A DNA stretch of 64,000 nt. Origin: Rhynchopus euleeides. Taxonomy: Eukaryota > Euglenozoa > Diplonemea > Diplonemida > Diplonemidae. Position 1 is the first letter of the stretch, and each line of letters starts with the position of its first letter. Of the stretch, positions 1 through 11,953 are shown one piece after another. The notes under the pieces were generated by a model. The model saw only the letters and a program-made list of their open reading frames with translations, had not been told where the DNA came from and did no database searches. A program made the position numbers and the translations under genes. The stretch lies in assembly GCA_963210315.1 (NCBI GenBank), contig OY723284.1, positions 1,240,001-1,304,000 on the forward strand. The letters are read 5' to 3'.

Positions 1-1645
1 TGCGTGGCTATATTGGATTAGCGGACCTGCAACGTAACACTGCCCTATTGCGCAAGGGATGCTCAGCAGACATCAGTTTGAACGGTGGGTGGGTGGGTGG
101 GCGTGGGCGTGGGCGCGAGTTTTGTCGGGCAAGCTGCAGCGCACCATGTGTGTGATGCGTGATGCACCTAATTACGGGAGGTGCTCAGCTGCTGCCCCCT
201 TCCCTCCCCCCACGCCCGCCCTGCTCATCCCCCCTCTCCGCACCCTTCTGCACCGAGTAGTTCCCGTTGGCTTCAGCGGTGTCTCGTATTCAGATGGCTC
301 TCGCTCTCGCTGCTCTCCCTCTCGTATCCTTCAGGTGTGAACATCCACGAAACGAAGCCGCCTTGTGCTCTTCTCTCCCCTCCCTCCCTCTCGAAGCAGC
401 AGCTTGCCTGCAGAAAGCAAAGTTCCCGGGAAATCAGGGGCTGCTCCGCCCCACAGAGAAGAAGGAAAAAGGGCAGATGCGGTGAGAACTGAGGAGGCAG
501 AGAGTTCAAGCGTGTGTGGGTGTTCCTGTCCCCCTGCCCCCCCCTCCGCCCACCCACCCTGACCCCTGACCCCCCCCCCCCAATCCACGTGGTGTGCTAT
601 TCGCAGCGGGGTGTTGTGTGGTGGGGTGCAGGGGACTGGACACGTTACGAGCGATATTTTTTTGCTGTCACATCCCGGCTCTCTTTGCACCGTGGTGCTG
701 TGGGCGCGTCGTGTCAGGGGAAGCTATCAGGACAGGGCAGTGAAAGTCTTCCTTCTGCGCCAGACCTCGTGCATGACCTCGTGTATAAGGCTGAGCTAGG
801 CACTACATTCCGCATAACATATGCGCGCGGTGTGTTCGCACTGCGTACACACACTCAGAGCAGCCCTCTCTTGCTGTTTATGGCCACATGGGTGTTTCTT
901 TGCACCCCGATGCATCCCGTTCATCCCCTCTGTCACGCACATGCCATGCATACATCCACACCCCGTACACTAGTCCCTGCTTGATTCGATTTCCCCTTCG
1001 ATCCCATTCCCTCTTCCAGACACGGATTTCCAATTGTGTGCATCCCATGGCCTTCAAGCTTTCTTGTGAAATTGAACGCTCTCACAACCCACACCCAATT
1101 TCTCCCCCATATCCAGTTGCATTATCCACACCAAAAAAAAACCGACCTCCCCCCCCCGAGAAAGTGTGGCGCTGTTGTTTTGGAAGCGCCTCCGCGTGGC
1201 TGCGTGTGTGTGTATTTTATTTTTCGAGAAGAAGAAGAAGAAGACCCGAGTGTGGTTACACGCCCCACACACCCCCCCCCCCCGCCCCCATTTCACTACC
1301 CCCCTCCCCAAAACGCCCGACATCCCCCTCCCCCACCCCACTACCATTTCCTTCTTTTCCAACCCCCCCACCCCCCCTTTCCCGCTTGCTGTCCACACCC
1401 CACACTACCACCACCACCCCCCCCCCCCATCCACCAATATCTGGCCCAAGAGCCTCCCCACCCACCCACACACACACACCCCTTTGTTTTTAAATCACAG
1501 ACTTTTTTTAGTCCAGCTCATCGCTACACAGCACTACCCTATTGCCCGGAGCACGCTGCCCCTTCCCCCCCGCCCCCCCTTCCTGTTCCGCTGTCCCGGA
1601 TGGATTTTTTTGTTGTTTTCGGTTCCTGAAACCAAATGGCATGGG
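1..1645. other. non-coding, pyrimidine-rich flank
   Basis: No gene is supported here. The + strand is strongly C/T-biased with long C runs (for example 1271-1284 and 1418-1430), and all ORFs translate to low-complexity Pro/His/Thr/Ser strings. A short GAA-type run lies near 1226-1243. Part of this stretch is repeated near 10.7-11.2 kb (separate entry). Confidence 0.6.
440..720 (+). repeat. dispersed repeat, copy at 0.5 kb
   Basis: A purine-rich stretch is followed by tandem CTGACCC units, then C-run, then CAATCCACGTGG, and further on a TGTCACATC...GGCTCTCTTTGCAC block. The same order of blocks recurs at about 10690-11165 with sequence differences. This looks like an old dispersed repeat; its ends and class are unknown. 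Confidence 0.4.
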
Positions 1646-1745
1646 GTGGTCGTCAGTGCGTTTTTTTTGGTGCATTTCCTGTTGAATTCGCTGAAAACTG
1701 ACGAAGATTGACGAAGGATAACGACTACCGAAGACCCCCTAAATT
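1646..1745 (+). repeat. GACGAAGGATAACGAC repeat, copy 1
   Basis: Shares an ordered set of blocks with 41675-41753: TCGTCAGTG, a T-rich run, TGCATT, GCTGAAAA, GACGAAGGATAACGAC and (G/A)AGACCCC. The second copy is the insertion target of the large hAT-like nest at 41.75 kb. Confidence 0.5.
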
Positions 1746-2500
1746 GTCTTCGCGGGGTTTGCCCCGCACGAAGTCCCGTTTATGTTCTAGAGGACGGGAG
1801 GAGGTGATTCATTGTTGTTGTTCTTTGCAATTGTACGATTGCCTGCCTTCCTACCACCCCATCTCTCGTAAGGTTCTTACACATATCCCCCCCGCCCCAC
1901 CGCCCGATGGACCTTTCAGCTGCTATCACTGCCATCACTGCCACCACCGCCGTGTCGTGTCCCTCTGCTCTTCTTTCTCGTTAACCCCGTCTCCTTTTCT
2001 CCTCAAGGAGTGATGCTCGCAAACCCGTCTGGGTTGACATGTATGTGCCCTAGTTTATTATCGGCTGGGACCCTCGCGTGAGGAAGCCAATCGTGAGAAG
2101 TGCGCGCAATACCGTCGAGTGGGTTATGGTGTCCGTGCAGGGGCAGCCTCAGCCCACTCAACGGTTAGAGCAACACACGCGCGGGCACATGCTCTGTGTG
2201 GTTGCCAATCGTTGAGCACAGCAAAGCAAGCCGGTTCCCAGCCTTCTGTGGTGGCTATTTTTTATTGAACTTGCCGATCGGAACTTGTTTGTTTATCCCT
2301 TCTCCCGCGCCGACCCTCAGCGCTCTGCGTGTGACAAGCTGAAGACGGGGGGGGAGTTGCCCCGAGCTGTCCGTGTGATTTATGTTGCAAATTGTATTCG
2401 TTCATTTTTTTGTTGTGCCGCAAAAAAAAACAAAATTCTTCTTTCGCAAAAAAAACGCACCAACAAACAGAAAGGGGTGGGGGCCAGGGCTGTTCCTAAC
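1746..2500. other. non-coding spacer
   Basis: No supportable gene. A short GC stem (GGCTGGGACCCTCGCGTGAGGAAGCC region, 2061-2086) and A/T homopolymers near 2400-2470 are the only visible structure. Confidence 0.5.
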
Positions 2501-2726
2501 TGGGGGGCTTGTTCCCCACTTTCAGGATTCTGAACTTTTTTTCTAAGAATTTTTGTAAGGGGAAAAAAAGTTTTTTTCTAAGAATTTTGTTAGGGGAATT
2601 TTTTTCTAAGGTTGTTTCGCAGAGGAAAAAACTTTTTCTACGTTTTCCCCAGTCGACAGGGCGCGCACAAGGATGGAAGGGAAGTCTGTCCCACGTACCG
2701 TTCGCCTTGCTGGCCAACTGGAGAGC

Positions 2727-2790
2727 CAGACGTTCACTACCGTGGCCTCCGGCGGCTGGGGGGCTCCGCCCCCCAGACCCCCCTGTGGCG
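2727..2790 (+). repeat. GC-hairpin repeat, copy 1
   Basis: Core ACCGTGGCCTCCGGCGGC is followed by a 9-bp stem with a 3-base loop (CTGGGGGGC TCC GCCCCCCAG) and ACCCCCCTGTGG. It is one of five copies in the window. A spacer of about 170 bp (GAGGACGCAGCCAACTC, CAGAATCTGTACGCCC) is shared between copies, so the full unit is larger than the hairpin. Confidence 0.8.
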
Positions 2791-2898
2791 TACGTCTCGT
2801 ACTCAAGTCCTTCGAATCCCATCAAGTCGGGGTCCAACCACTCCAGTCGCCTCTGAGGACGCAGCCAACTCGCACAGAATCTGTACGCCCACACGAAC

Positions 2899-2962
2899 AG
2901 ATGTTCGCTACCGTGGCCTCCGGCGGCTGGGGGGCTCCGCCCCCCAGACCCCCCATGTAGCG
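2899..2962 (+). repeat. GC-hairpin repeat, copy 2
   Basis: Second hairpin of a tandem pair, 172 bp after the first, with an intact CTGGGGGGC/GCCCCCCAG stem. The upstream spacer has the CAGAATCTGTACGCCC block also found at 8.58 kb and, inverted, at 50.95 kb. Confidence 0.8.
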
Positions 2963-3735
2963 TGTGCCCGTCCATCTATCTCACTTCCCCGGGTACAGTG
3001 CAGCGTAGGAGGTCAGCGCCGCATCCATGAAGCGCTTCTTCGAAGCCTGGCTGACATCGGACAGGAGGTCGGGCTTCCCCACCTGGGAGGTACACTTGCC
3101 GCGTTCGCGACATGCGTGACACGCGACACGCTACCTGAAACGTGAGTGTGCCTTGCTAACACGGGCATTTCAACGGTCTGCCGACGACCGTTCCCCAAAC
3201 CAGTAAACCAGCAGTTTTGGAAAATCGGAGAGATCACCCTACTGCGCTGAATATGGTGCGCACCACTGCAAAAATCCCCGGGAGCTTTTGGGCTTTCAGA
3301 CCTGAAGGGGCCAGCAGGTGGGTGGCGTCGGGGAGTGGCAGCTTTGTAACTGTCCTCCAGCTGCCGGCATGTCCAGCCCTGCGAGAGTGCCAAGGTGTAT
3401 TGAGTCCCTGCGGAGCACAACCCCCGATGAGAACGAGTGCCAGATGATCCTCATTCATTTTCAGCTGTGACGCGCATGAGGGGCACTCTCTGCCGCAAGC
3501 ATCTGGGCATCACTCGAGAGCTGTCACATGATGACGCGGAGAGAAATCAGAGAAAAAGTCCCGCCTGACGGGCACGCGCCTGGAAACTGTGGGGGGGCGA
3601 GCAAAAAATCCCTTGTAAAAATTCTTAGAAAAAACCTGGTTCCCCGACCCAAAAAACCTGGAAAAAGGGCTCGTTCCCCGCCCAGGCCTGGTGGGGGCTA
3701 CCTGGTCGTGTTGCAACCTGCCTGGGACAACAAAT

Positions 3736-5160
3736 GATCCCCCGCGAGTTCCAATACGCACTAGCACCTTCAGCACCTTGGCAGTGGGAGGAGGTGTGGG
3801 TTGCCAGAGTCCAGCACGATTCCAGGGAGGAAGCCACGCCCCCACCACCACCCCCTTCTCTTTGCACCCTTACATTTCAAGGCAGGGTCAGCAGGAGTAT
3901 GGTCAATGAAACCGTTCAATCGTTCAGAAACGACTTGGCCGAGGGTGCCCTCGCTCGGCTGAGGAACACCATTTTGGCTCTTTCTCCTTCTTTCAGATTT
4001 GCATCGCGCACCTGGTGTGTCCTGCATCATCTGAGAATTGCGCAAACACCACACCAGCCTGTGGTGCCATTCGCATCAAATTATCGTGAGTTCACTTGTC
4101 TGACACGAAACCAAACACGTGTATGGTGTGATCATATAGGGGTTCTGTGCCAGGTCTGTGCCAGTTCTGGGGGCCCTTCAGGAATCCTTCGAGAAATGTA
4201 CCCTGGGGAAATGGTAGCTAACTTGGCCCCAACATGGAGCCGATCCTCGCAATCCTGAGGGCCTGGGGCCTCTTCAGCACCAAGTATGTGGGTTTGGTGT
4301 GTGTCGGGGACTGGGAGAGTTCACTTCTTGTGACAGGGTCAGTCGGGCAGCCAACACCCACCCAGACCGGGACCCCCAGACGGTTTTTTCACAAACCCGT
4401 TCATTTGAATATTCGGAATCTGTGCGGATCGTAGTGGGGTCACTTTATTGGCGTAGGTGGCACACATCACCCCTGAAATGTGGGTCTGGTTCCAAGGCGT
4501 GGGTGGACCAACACTGCCTCTGAGGTGACACCACAGGCTCTGGAAGGGCTCGAGTGGACTGGGCACTCGGTCGGTGGTGCACTGTGCAGTAGTCGGCACA
4601 GCCACAACCTAAAACCTCAAAGGCAGTGAGTCTGAGGAACCACACGTACACGGAATCGACATGGAACCCGATTTTCAATCACCCCAACATCGGGTTTGCA
4701 TTCATTTGAATAATTGGACTCCGTGCAAATCGTACGGTTCACTTTTGCAGTGTAGGTGCCACACACCACCCCTGGAATGTTGGGTTGCTTCAGGTGTGGG
4801 GAAGTGACTCGCTCCCGATTGGGCCCGACAGACAGCCGTTATGGACTGCACCTTAGGTACCTGCCACCTACCCACTGACGTGACCCAGTAGTACCTCACC
4901 CTCTGGTTTTCCAACCCCTGTTCAGTTGAATATTAGGAATCTGTGCGTGTTGTGATGGGGTCATTTGGCCATGGGGTACACCCATATCTGGCCTTTCGTC
5001 ACTGGGGCTCACCACAAGGTTTGTTTGTGGTCTCTCGACCCACTTCAGGGCCACTACAAACCTGCACGGACATTTCCTGAAGGATTGTGGACCGGTGTTC
5101 TGTGCCAGTTCTGGGGGGTTCCATGATCACACCAGTGTAATATTTTTTTTTGCTCTATCT
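3736..5160. repeat. degenerate tandem/dispersed repeat field
   Basis: Three imperfect units begin near 4400, 4700 and 4925. Each has TCA(T/G)TTGAATA, (G/A)TCTGTGC and GTGGGGTCA-type words followed by GGCAC/CCCCTG blocks. A fourth related unit lies at about 56150-56220 inside a hAT-like element. The GTTCTGTGCCAGTTCTGGGG word occurs near 4141 and 5097 with the neighbouring GTGATCA inverted. No gene is supported. Confidence 0.45.
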
Positions 5161-6845
5161 CTAAAGCCATAATTTCCCTCTCTTTGGCGACTCCAGGCTC
5201 AGGGGCGTGTCTAAAACTCAGGGATTTACGGCGAAAACCGGTGCTTTCTACGGGTGCCAGCACCTTTAGTTCACCGTTGCTCTCCAGAAGGGGGTTTCTG
5301 AGAATCCCTGAAATTCCAAACACTAGACACCCCGCCCTCCTTAGCCAGATGACTGCTGGCTGCTCTCGGTGTGTCTCCCGAATGAGTCTCAACAAGGACC
5401 CCCCGGAACATGCCAGGCAGCCAGCCTTTGCTTTTGTTTAACCTATTTCCTGCAGATGGGAACCTCAAAACCAAGAGACAGGCAGGCAGGGGGAGCTGGC
5501 AGGATGTGCGAGCTTTTGGAGGGTACCCCCGGCAACGGCGCGCATGGGCACAGGGGTTTTTCAGAGGAAAAAAAACAGAGGACGTTTCTGGGTGTTTTTT
5601 TTGTGCTGGAAACTTCCTTAACTGCCCATGCGACAGCCTGTGTGTGTGGCTCTCTTGCTCTGCTGTTTCCCGCCTCCGCCCTTTCAACTCTATGCATATG
5701 ATTCTGCATGCCTGTCTTGACGAGTGTACCGCGTGTAAGCAGTCTGACCACGATCACTGCGCTGCTCTATCGTCTCTCTTTGTTACTCCAACCACTCTAT
5801 CCCCTCTACCACAGCTGAGCTGAGCGGTGCTCAAAGCATCGCATTGCTGCCCATCCCCGGCCATCCCGCCGTGGGTCTCGTACTTCGAACAGTCTACCGA
5901 ACATTTGACCTCCTGTGTCATCACGCTTTGCCCTTTCTGCTTACACAAGCAAACGTCGCCACCTCAGGGGAACTGCCAGGAACACGGCTGAAAAAAAAAC
6001 AATATTTTTCTCTTTCAAAACCGTTCAAAAATATCGTGTGCACATCCCCACCCCATACCCTGCACCCCTCTTCCCCCCGTCCCTTCTTCCAAGACACGCC
6101 GGTGGCAATATGGCTCTCTCTCTCCCCCTACCTACTCCCGAACGCCGAGACACAACTTGCTGGGGATTTAGGGAGAATCAACACCCACTTCCGACTAAGA
6201 CAGCGTTACCCCCTCTTCCTCTTCCTCCTCCTCCTCCTCCCCCCCTGGAGTCCGAACATTCTGGATTCTAAATGACCCCCCATTTACTGCCTGTTGGACC
6301 TATTTCTTCCCGTGGTGATGCACTCCATTGTGCTTGCATGTGTTGGCAGTGGTGAAGGTGTATCAAGAGCTGCGTGCTCGGTGTGCCCCACACTGGCAAC
6401 ACAAATGTGCACACAGTGGTGTGGTTGGCATGGGATTTTTTCCCCTCCCCCACCCCCCCACCTCTTCTTGTTGGCGTTGATTATAGGCATGGTCCCATCC
6501 TTCCGGTCTAATTAGAGGAATTTGTGAGGGATATTTATTAGTGTGTGTGAGATGCGAGTCGAAGGTGCAGCAGTTGGGCAACCCCCCCTACAATGCCATC
6601 CCCTCCCCCCTTCTCCCCCGCACGTCAGGATATTGGCCGTTGCTTCCAAACAGAACCTTGTTGAATGGCTGGTTGGTGTTTAAATTGTACGGTTTGAACC
6701 ACGGGGTAGTCCATTTTTCCTGTGCCAAACTGTTTTCGTGTGTCGCCAGAAATTGTTGCCAGCGGTTTGCTTCTTTTTCTGCGTATCGTGGCGTGATTCC
6801 CATTTCATTCTGTTTCGTTTGTTGGTTGGGTTTATATTATTTTTT
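5161..6845. other. non-coding spacer
   Basis: I see no gene, RNA or bounded repeat. The sequence is C/T-rich with a CTC/TCC microsatellite at about 6220-6245. Confidence 0.5.
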
Positions 6846-6851
6846 TTACTA

Positions 6852-7058
6852 GTTACGAGCGACGAAGCGTAGCGAAGTCGCGAAGTAACGAAGGAAATCG
6901 TACGACTGAAGCTTTGGATTAGCACCTCATGCCACTTCACAGGGCCTCAACACAGCCTTGAGACAGCAAGTGTGCGCTCAACAAAAAGTAGTCCGGAACT
7001 GTTCTCCCACAGTTGCTGGACAGGGTGTCTATAATAAAGCGAAAGGAGTACGATTTTT
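6852..7058 (+). repeat. structured repeat family, copy 1
   Basis: Begins with a hairpin: GTTAC-GA-GCGAC, a 13-base loop, GTCGC-GA-AGTAAC. It then carries blocks shared in the same order with 28717-28930: CGTA(C/T)GA..G(A/G)AGCTTTGG, CCACTTCA, GCCTTGA.ACA, CTGTTCT...ACAG.TGCTG, and it ends GGAGTACGATTTT. No coding potential. It may be an RNA gene or a SINE-like element; function unknown. Confidence 0.5.
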
Positions 7059-8490
7059 GGCTTTGTTTAGTTCGTTTGTTTGATTGCCCATGCGGTCTCC
7101 TCAAGGGGACTTTGGCTTTCTAAACTGGTGGCGGTGCCACGTTCATTATGCAGTCACTGAACAAACATCGGTGGGTAAACACCGACCACCACCCATCTGC
7201 CATACTCAGAGCCATGGAGGGTGACCGGTAGATGAGGTGGGGAAAGTTCGTAACGCTGGTGGGACAAACCCACAATAGCGATCATCCCACCGATGTTTGT
7301 CGGCTGACTGTCTCGGGAATAATATACACAGAAAAAAAACCGTCGCACACCTTCCCGTCTCCGCCCAAGCCCGAAGTGGGAAGGGTGAAAAATTAATGTT
7401 CGAAACAAAATAGTTGAGCCACACTCACAGGGCCTGGAGCTGTTGGGGAACAGGACAGCCCTCCCACTCCGGTGTCCCGCACCCGACCACATCCACATTC
7501 CCACTCTCACTTCATGCATACGATCACCGCAGGGGCGCTCAAAATCCTGCTGGGCAACCCCACACACACAGGCATACAGAAACTGTGGAAGTGAAGCCGA
7601 ACGAAATGAATTCATCTGTGTGGCAGGCAGGTTGGTTGCAGGCCATTCCACATCAGCTTGTGCATGCAGGGGGGTGTGGGGCACTATGTCTGGCAGGGGG
7701 ATTGGCGTGTTGCCAGCTTCTTTACACGAGAGAGCTGCATCGTACCTCGCCTCGCCGTGCCTTGTGCCCCCCACGTCGTGTCAAACCTGAGAGTGGTGTG
7801 GTTTGTGGCCAAGCCCGAGGGTCGAGTTATTGCCGGATTTATTTTTGCCTGGGTCTGCTGGTGGCATGTATTTATTGTGTGTCGTCCTACTGTTGCCGTT
7901 GCTGTCACACACAACAAGGGATTTTTTGGCCACATGCATACCCTACAGATTTTGTTATATCAGGGGAACTGTATGGACACAATAAGCAGCAGCAGCCATA
8001 ACCAACACAGGCAAAGAAGGCAAGAAACAGTCAGCACAGGTTGCAAAAGAAGAAGGCACGCATAGACCCACTCAAAGCGAAATGATAAAAGACTATCACA
8101 TTTGGGTGATTGATGACTGCTGGATCTATGCACGGCAGCATCCAGTGTCTGATCAGGGTACCACGGAGGTGCTCGGACCTGATTCGATAATGTCTCCACC
8201 ACCGGCGGGGTTCCAGCGATTTCACTGGGAAGATTTTGGGGTAAAAATCATCAAAAAAAACAAAAAAGCCCGGCCACCCAGGAAGATTTTCTTCCTGCAC
8301 TATTTGTGGTGCGGGGGAGGCGGGATGGGGCAGGCATAAGGTGGGTAGGTGCGCAGCGACCCACACTCCACACACCCACACCTCGCCTCCGCAGGAAGAT
8401 GCCAATGCAGACACAAACCACACTTTTTGGGTCTCGTCCAGAGAAAAAAATCGTGCGAAAGAATAATGAGACCTGGACAACCCCCCCCGC
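7059..8490. other. non-coding spacer
   Basis: No gene is supported. A 206-residue minus-strand frame at 7154-7774 has no recognisable domain and looks like chance. Confidence 0.5.
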
Positions 8491-8672
8491 GTGACGTATG
8501 CCTGTCGACCAAGCCCTTTCGGATCACATCAGGTCATGGAATCCAGAGACCGCCCTCAGGAGGGCGCACCCTACTCACCACAGAATCTGTACCCCACAAG
8601 GAACAGGTGTTCGCTACCGTGGCCTCCGGCGGCTGGGGGGCTCCGCCCCCCAGACCCCCCCTGTGGACCTCT
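8490..8672 (+). repeat. GC-hairpin repeat unit, copy 3
   Basis: Solo copy. It has AAGCCCTTT, ATCACATCAGG, GGAGGGCGCA and CAGAATCTGTACCCCA blocks, then ACCGTGGCCTCCGGCGGC and the CTGGGGGGC/GCCCCCCAG hairpin at 8632-8652. It matches the units at 2.7-2.96 kb and, inverted, at 50.88-51.1 kb. Confidence 0.75.
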
Positions 8673-8699
8673 TTGCATTCTCTGGACCACCTCTAAGGG

Positions 8700-10685
8700 T
8701 ACACCACTCTCTTCTCCGGGGTCAAACTGCATATTCCCACCAACCGTTCCAATGTTCCGGAACATGCCGTTTTCGGGGTTTTTCGGGTCACCTGCGGTGC
8801 GCACGGCCCAAAAAATGGGGTGAAACAGGTCACGAAAACCAAGAAAAAACTGAGTACAAATACCGGGTTTTTGGCCGCTTTTTGTCAGAATAAGCTTCAG
8901 GTATGACTGTAGGGGTGCGGGTTTGTGATTTGTGTGGTCTGTACGTGCCCTCCGGGCGCGCGAAGCGCGCCCGGAGGGCGCGCCTCGCCTGCGCGAAAAA
9001 AAAATCCTGGACGTTTAAAAAAATCTTCCTGGCTGTGGACCCCCCTGGAAGACCAGTGAAATCCCTGCGGGGTTCCCAAATAAAAAAATATGGACAGTCA
9101 CGCACGCACGCACGCACACCTTTCTCTTTTGAAAGCCTTGCCTTAGAGCACACGTTCGTCTCGAGAACCACCTCTTCAGGCAAACCTTCAAAGCATCTCA
9201 CCATGATTGAGGCACGATCTTCCACACGCACACACACCCCCACCCCATTCCCCCACACATATTTTTTGAGCGCCCTGGATCAGATAAAGCAACACACAGA
9301 TATTCTTACCGAAGAAACCCCACCCCCGCCTCCCCCCCCCCCCCCACACACTCACCCCAACGCCCCTGCCTCCACAAGCTCAAAAAAAAGCTTGTTAGTT
9401 CTACCGGAGCCACCTCCAACACGTCCACCTGTGACTTGTCCCCCCACCCTTACCACCTCCCCTGTCTCTACGCCCTTGTGTCTACCTGCACAGAGGGTGA
9501 AGGGGGGGATGTATCGCACCTTCTTCTTTTTATCGACTCTCTTCTCTGAGTTACTCTGCGTTACGACCGTCCACTCCCCACAGATCTGAAGAGTTCTTCC
9601 GCCCCTCCCCCACCCCCCCACAAAAAAAGAAGGGTAACGGTCACCACCCCTTTTGCTCTTCCCAGGGCAACGCTACACAACAAAAAAAAGCCAATACCCC
9701 CTTCTCCTCCCTATTCTATTCACTGCCCCCACAACACGCCCTTGTGTCTTTGTCTTATTGTGTGATTTTATGTGTGAAACAACAGGTTGTTTCCCTCTGC
9801 TCCTGCCTCTCTCCTCACGTTACCCAACGTGTGTGGCGGGGGGGTGGTGGTGGTAGTTGAGTGTGTACACAAGGGGTATGAAGTGGAGGGTGAGGGTCGC
9901 ACGGCTCAGGCGGCCCTTGCAAATATGCTTGTCGTGCCTCCTCTCTATCTGAAAGAGAACAGAGAAGGCAGACTGTGTGAGCATCAGACAAAGCATGAGT
10001 GTTCTGCAGGGGAGTTTTTTCACCCCCCCCCCCCCCATCCCCCCCCCCCCTTTTCTTTTTGAAATTTTCCCGGTTATTCGGAGTAGGTTAAGTTTCGCCA
10101 TATTCCCCCCCCCCCCAGCCTCCCCGAGGCAAAACGATCCCCAAACTACTTCCAATTCAGTGGTGATGGAGAGGGTCGAGGGGGGGGGGGGGGGAGGAGT
10201 GTACAGGGGTGTTCTTTCTTTCTTTCTTTGGCCCATGTATTCTCTATGTGGTGGAGATTTGTTCTATTCGGAGTGACGGGCTAAATGAAAGATTCACCCC
10301 TCTCCCCCCCCCCCCACCCCCTGCGCCCCCCCCGTTCCCGCCACCTCATTCCAGTACACCCAACACCCAGCCCACCCCCAATTCTCAACATTCCCTCGAC
10401 CCATCTCCCCCTCCCCCCCCCCCACCTGTGGCAGGGGTGGTGGTGGCAGTCTAATCCCTTCACCACCACCCCAGCAGTGTGTCTCTCGAAAAAGTTTTCT
10501 GCAGCAGAGTATTCCCCCCCCCCCCCCTCCCCCCACATCCGGAGTGATGTGATTATTTTATCGGCCAAAAAAACATTAGCTCGTGTGCGCGTATTGCGTG
10601 TGGTCTGAGCGTTGTCGCACGATATGTGGTGGTGATGCCTTTCGTGCCCCCCCCCCCTCCTCTTCCTCCCCACCCCACCCCACCC
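8700..10685. other. non-coding, homopolymer-rich spacer
   Basis: No gene is supported. There are many C/G runs of 9-15 bases (10022-10035, 10100-10113, 10179-10192, 10305-10315). An inverted GC word GCGCGCCCGGAGGGC/GCCCTCCGGGCGCGC lies at about 8947-8981. All ORFs translate to low-complexity Pro/His or Gly strings. Confidence 0.5.
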
Positions 10686-10689
10686 CGAA

Positions 10690-11165
10690 TAAAATGAATG
10701 AGAAATGAGGAAGAGGGAAAAGGAAGAGAGTTCCAGCAGTGTCCCCTCCACCCACCCTGACCCCTGACCCCTGACCCCTCCCCCAATCCACGTGGCGTGC
10801 TGGGGAGGGTGGGGGTGTGGCTGTGCTTGTTATGGTGTGGCTCGTGCCGTCTGCCGGTCTTGTGCAGGGTGTTATAAGATAGCCCTGTGTTGCCCCACTT
10901 TGTCGCATCTGCATCAGTGTGTGGGTGGGGGGGTGTGTGGGAGATGCTGTTTTTGCCGCGCTGTGTTTACTGCAAACAGGGTTCCTGCCAATAGTGTCAA
11001 AAGAGTCTTAGAGATAAGCGGGACAGCGCTTTTAGGGCAGCAAATACCAGAGTTGCTTTTTTGTTTTGCCCGGATTTGGCGCGCAAACAACTGATCGCCC
11101 TATCTTTATTTTGGCTTGTCACATCATCGGTTCTCTTTCGCACTGCGAGTGGTCCGCCCGGTGTG
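10690..11165 (+). repeat. dispersed repeat, copy at 10.8 kb
   Basis: Related to 440-720: purine-rich start, tandem CTGACCC units (10757-10780), CAATCCACGTGG, then TGTCACATCATCGGTTCTCTTTCGCAC words. It also holds a GTTTACTGCAAACAGGGTTCCTGCC...TGTCAAA block and a GCGCAAACAACTGATCGCCC block that recur near 35-36 kb and 57.2 kb. Confidence 0.4.
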
Positions 11166-11953
11166 TCCCCACCCACCCACCCGGTTTCTATTTGTGACGA
11201 AAAGCCAAAGGGTGTGTGAACTTGTTGAGACCAACCGCAACCCCCCACCCTCCCTTCCCACGTATTCTTGGTATTCCTCCCCCCACCCCCGTGTGCCACC
11301 CCCCCCCCCTTTTTTGTCTTGATTTGAAGAACCATATGCGTATTTTCAGGGGGTTTTCATACCCCCTCCACTCACGTCCTCATCTCTCCTCTACCCCATC
11401 CACCACGCCAATATGAATTTAGCAGCACTTTGGATGCTAGGAAACTGTTGTGCCCTGTCCCCCAGACAATAAGGAACATGGGATGGGCTTACATATGTGT
11501 CAGTAGCTCTGTGGCCAGTGCGTCGGCATGGTGAAGCGTGTGATATGTGCTGTTTTGATATTGACACACCCCCTCTTCTTCTTCTTCTTATTTTTTAATT
11601 GTTCGTCTGCGAAGTAGAAAAAACGCTGCCGATGTGATAGGGGAACGAGCTGTCGTCAGAGAAAGTAAATATAACGTCACCGCTTGCATGAGGATGGGCA
11701 CGTCTCACGCGCCCATGCCACATCATGTTATGATGGCAGGTTGACCTCAACCCCAATCGGACACCGAAGAGGAATCGAGGTGATTCTTAGGCAATGCCAC
11801 CCGCGTGGCCCGAAGAACCCCAAGGAGCCGCCCTCCCTCCGGGGCTGTTGTTAGGATAACGGGCCAAACAAAATACTTTTAGTTCAAAAAACCCCCTCTC
11901 AAAAAACCCCACTCTCGTCACCAGGGGAACACAACTGACACATCACACACACA

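Larger units (their letters stand above)
2505..3735. repeat. degenerate repeat region with GC-hairpin units
   Basis: Bounded by loosely inverted A/T-rich sequence: ctAAGAATTTTTGTAAGGGG words at 2540-2640 and their reverse complement near 3605-3640. It contains two copies of the GC-hairpin repeat (separate entries). The arms are imperfect, so it may be a decayed mobile element. No ORF looks real. Confidence 0.4.

Noticed and set aside
888-1711. Several overlapping 180-200 codon frames
   Set aside because: All are Pro/His/Thr low-complexity products of C-rich DNA in every frame.
7154-7774. 206-codon minus-strand frame
   Set aside because: No recognisable motif, mixed composition unlike the GC-rich real genes, and no neighbouring exon.
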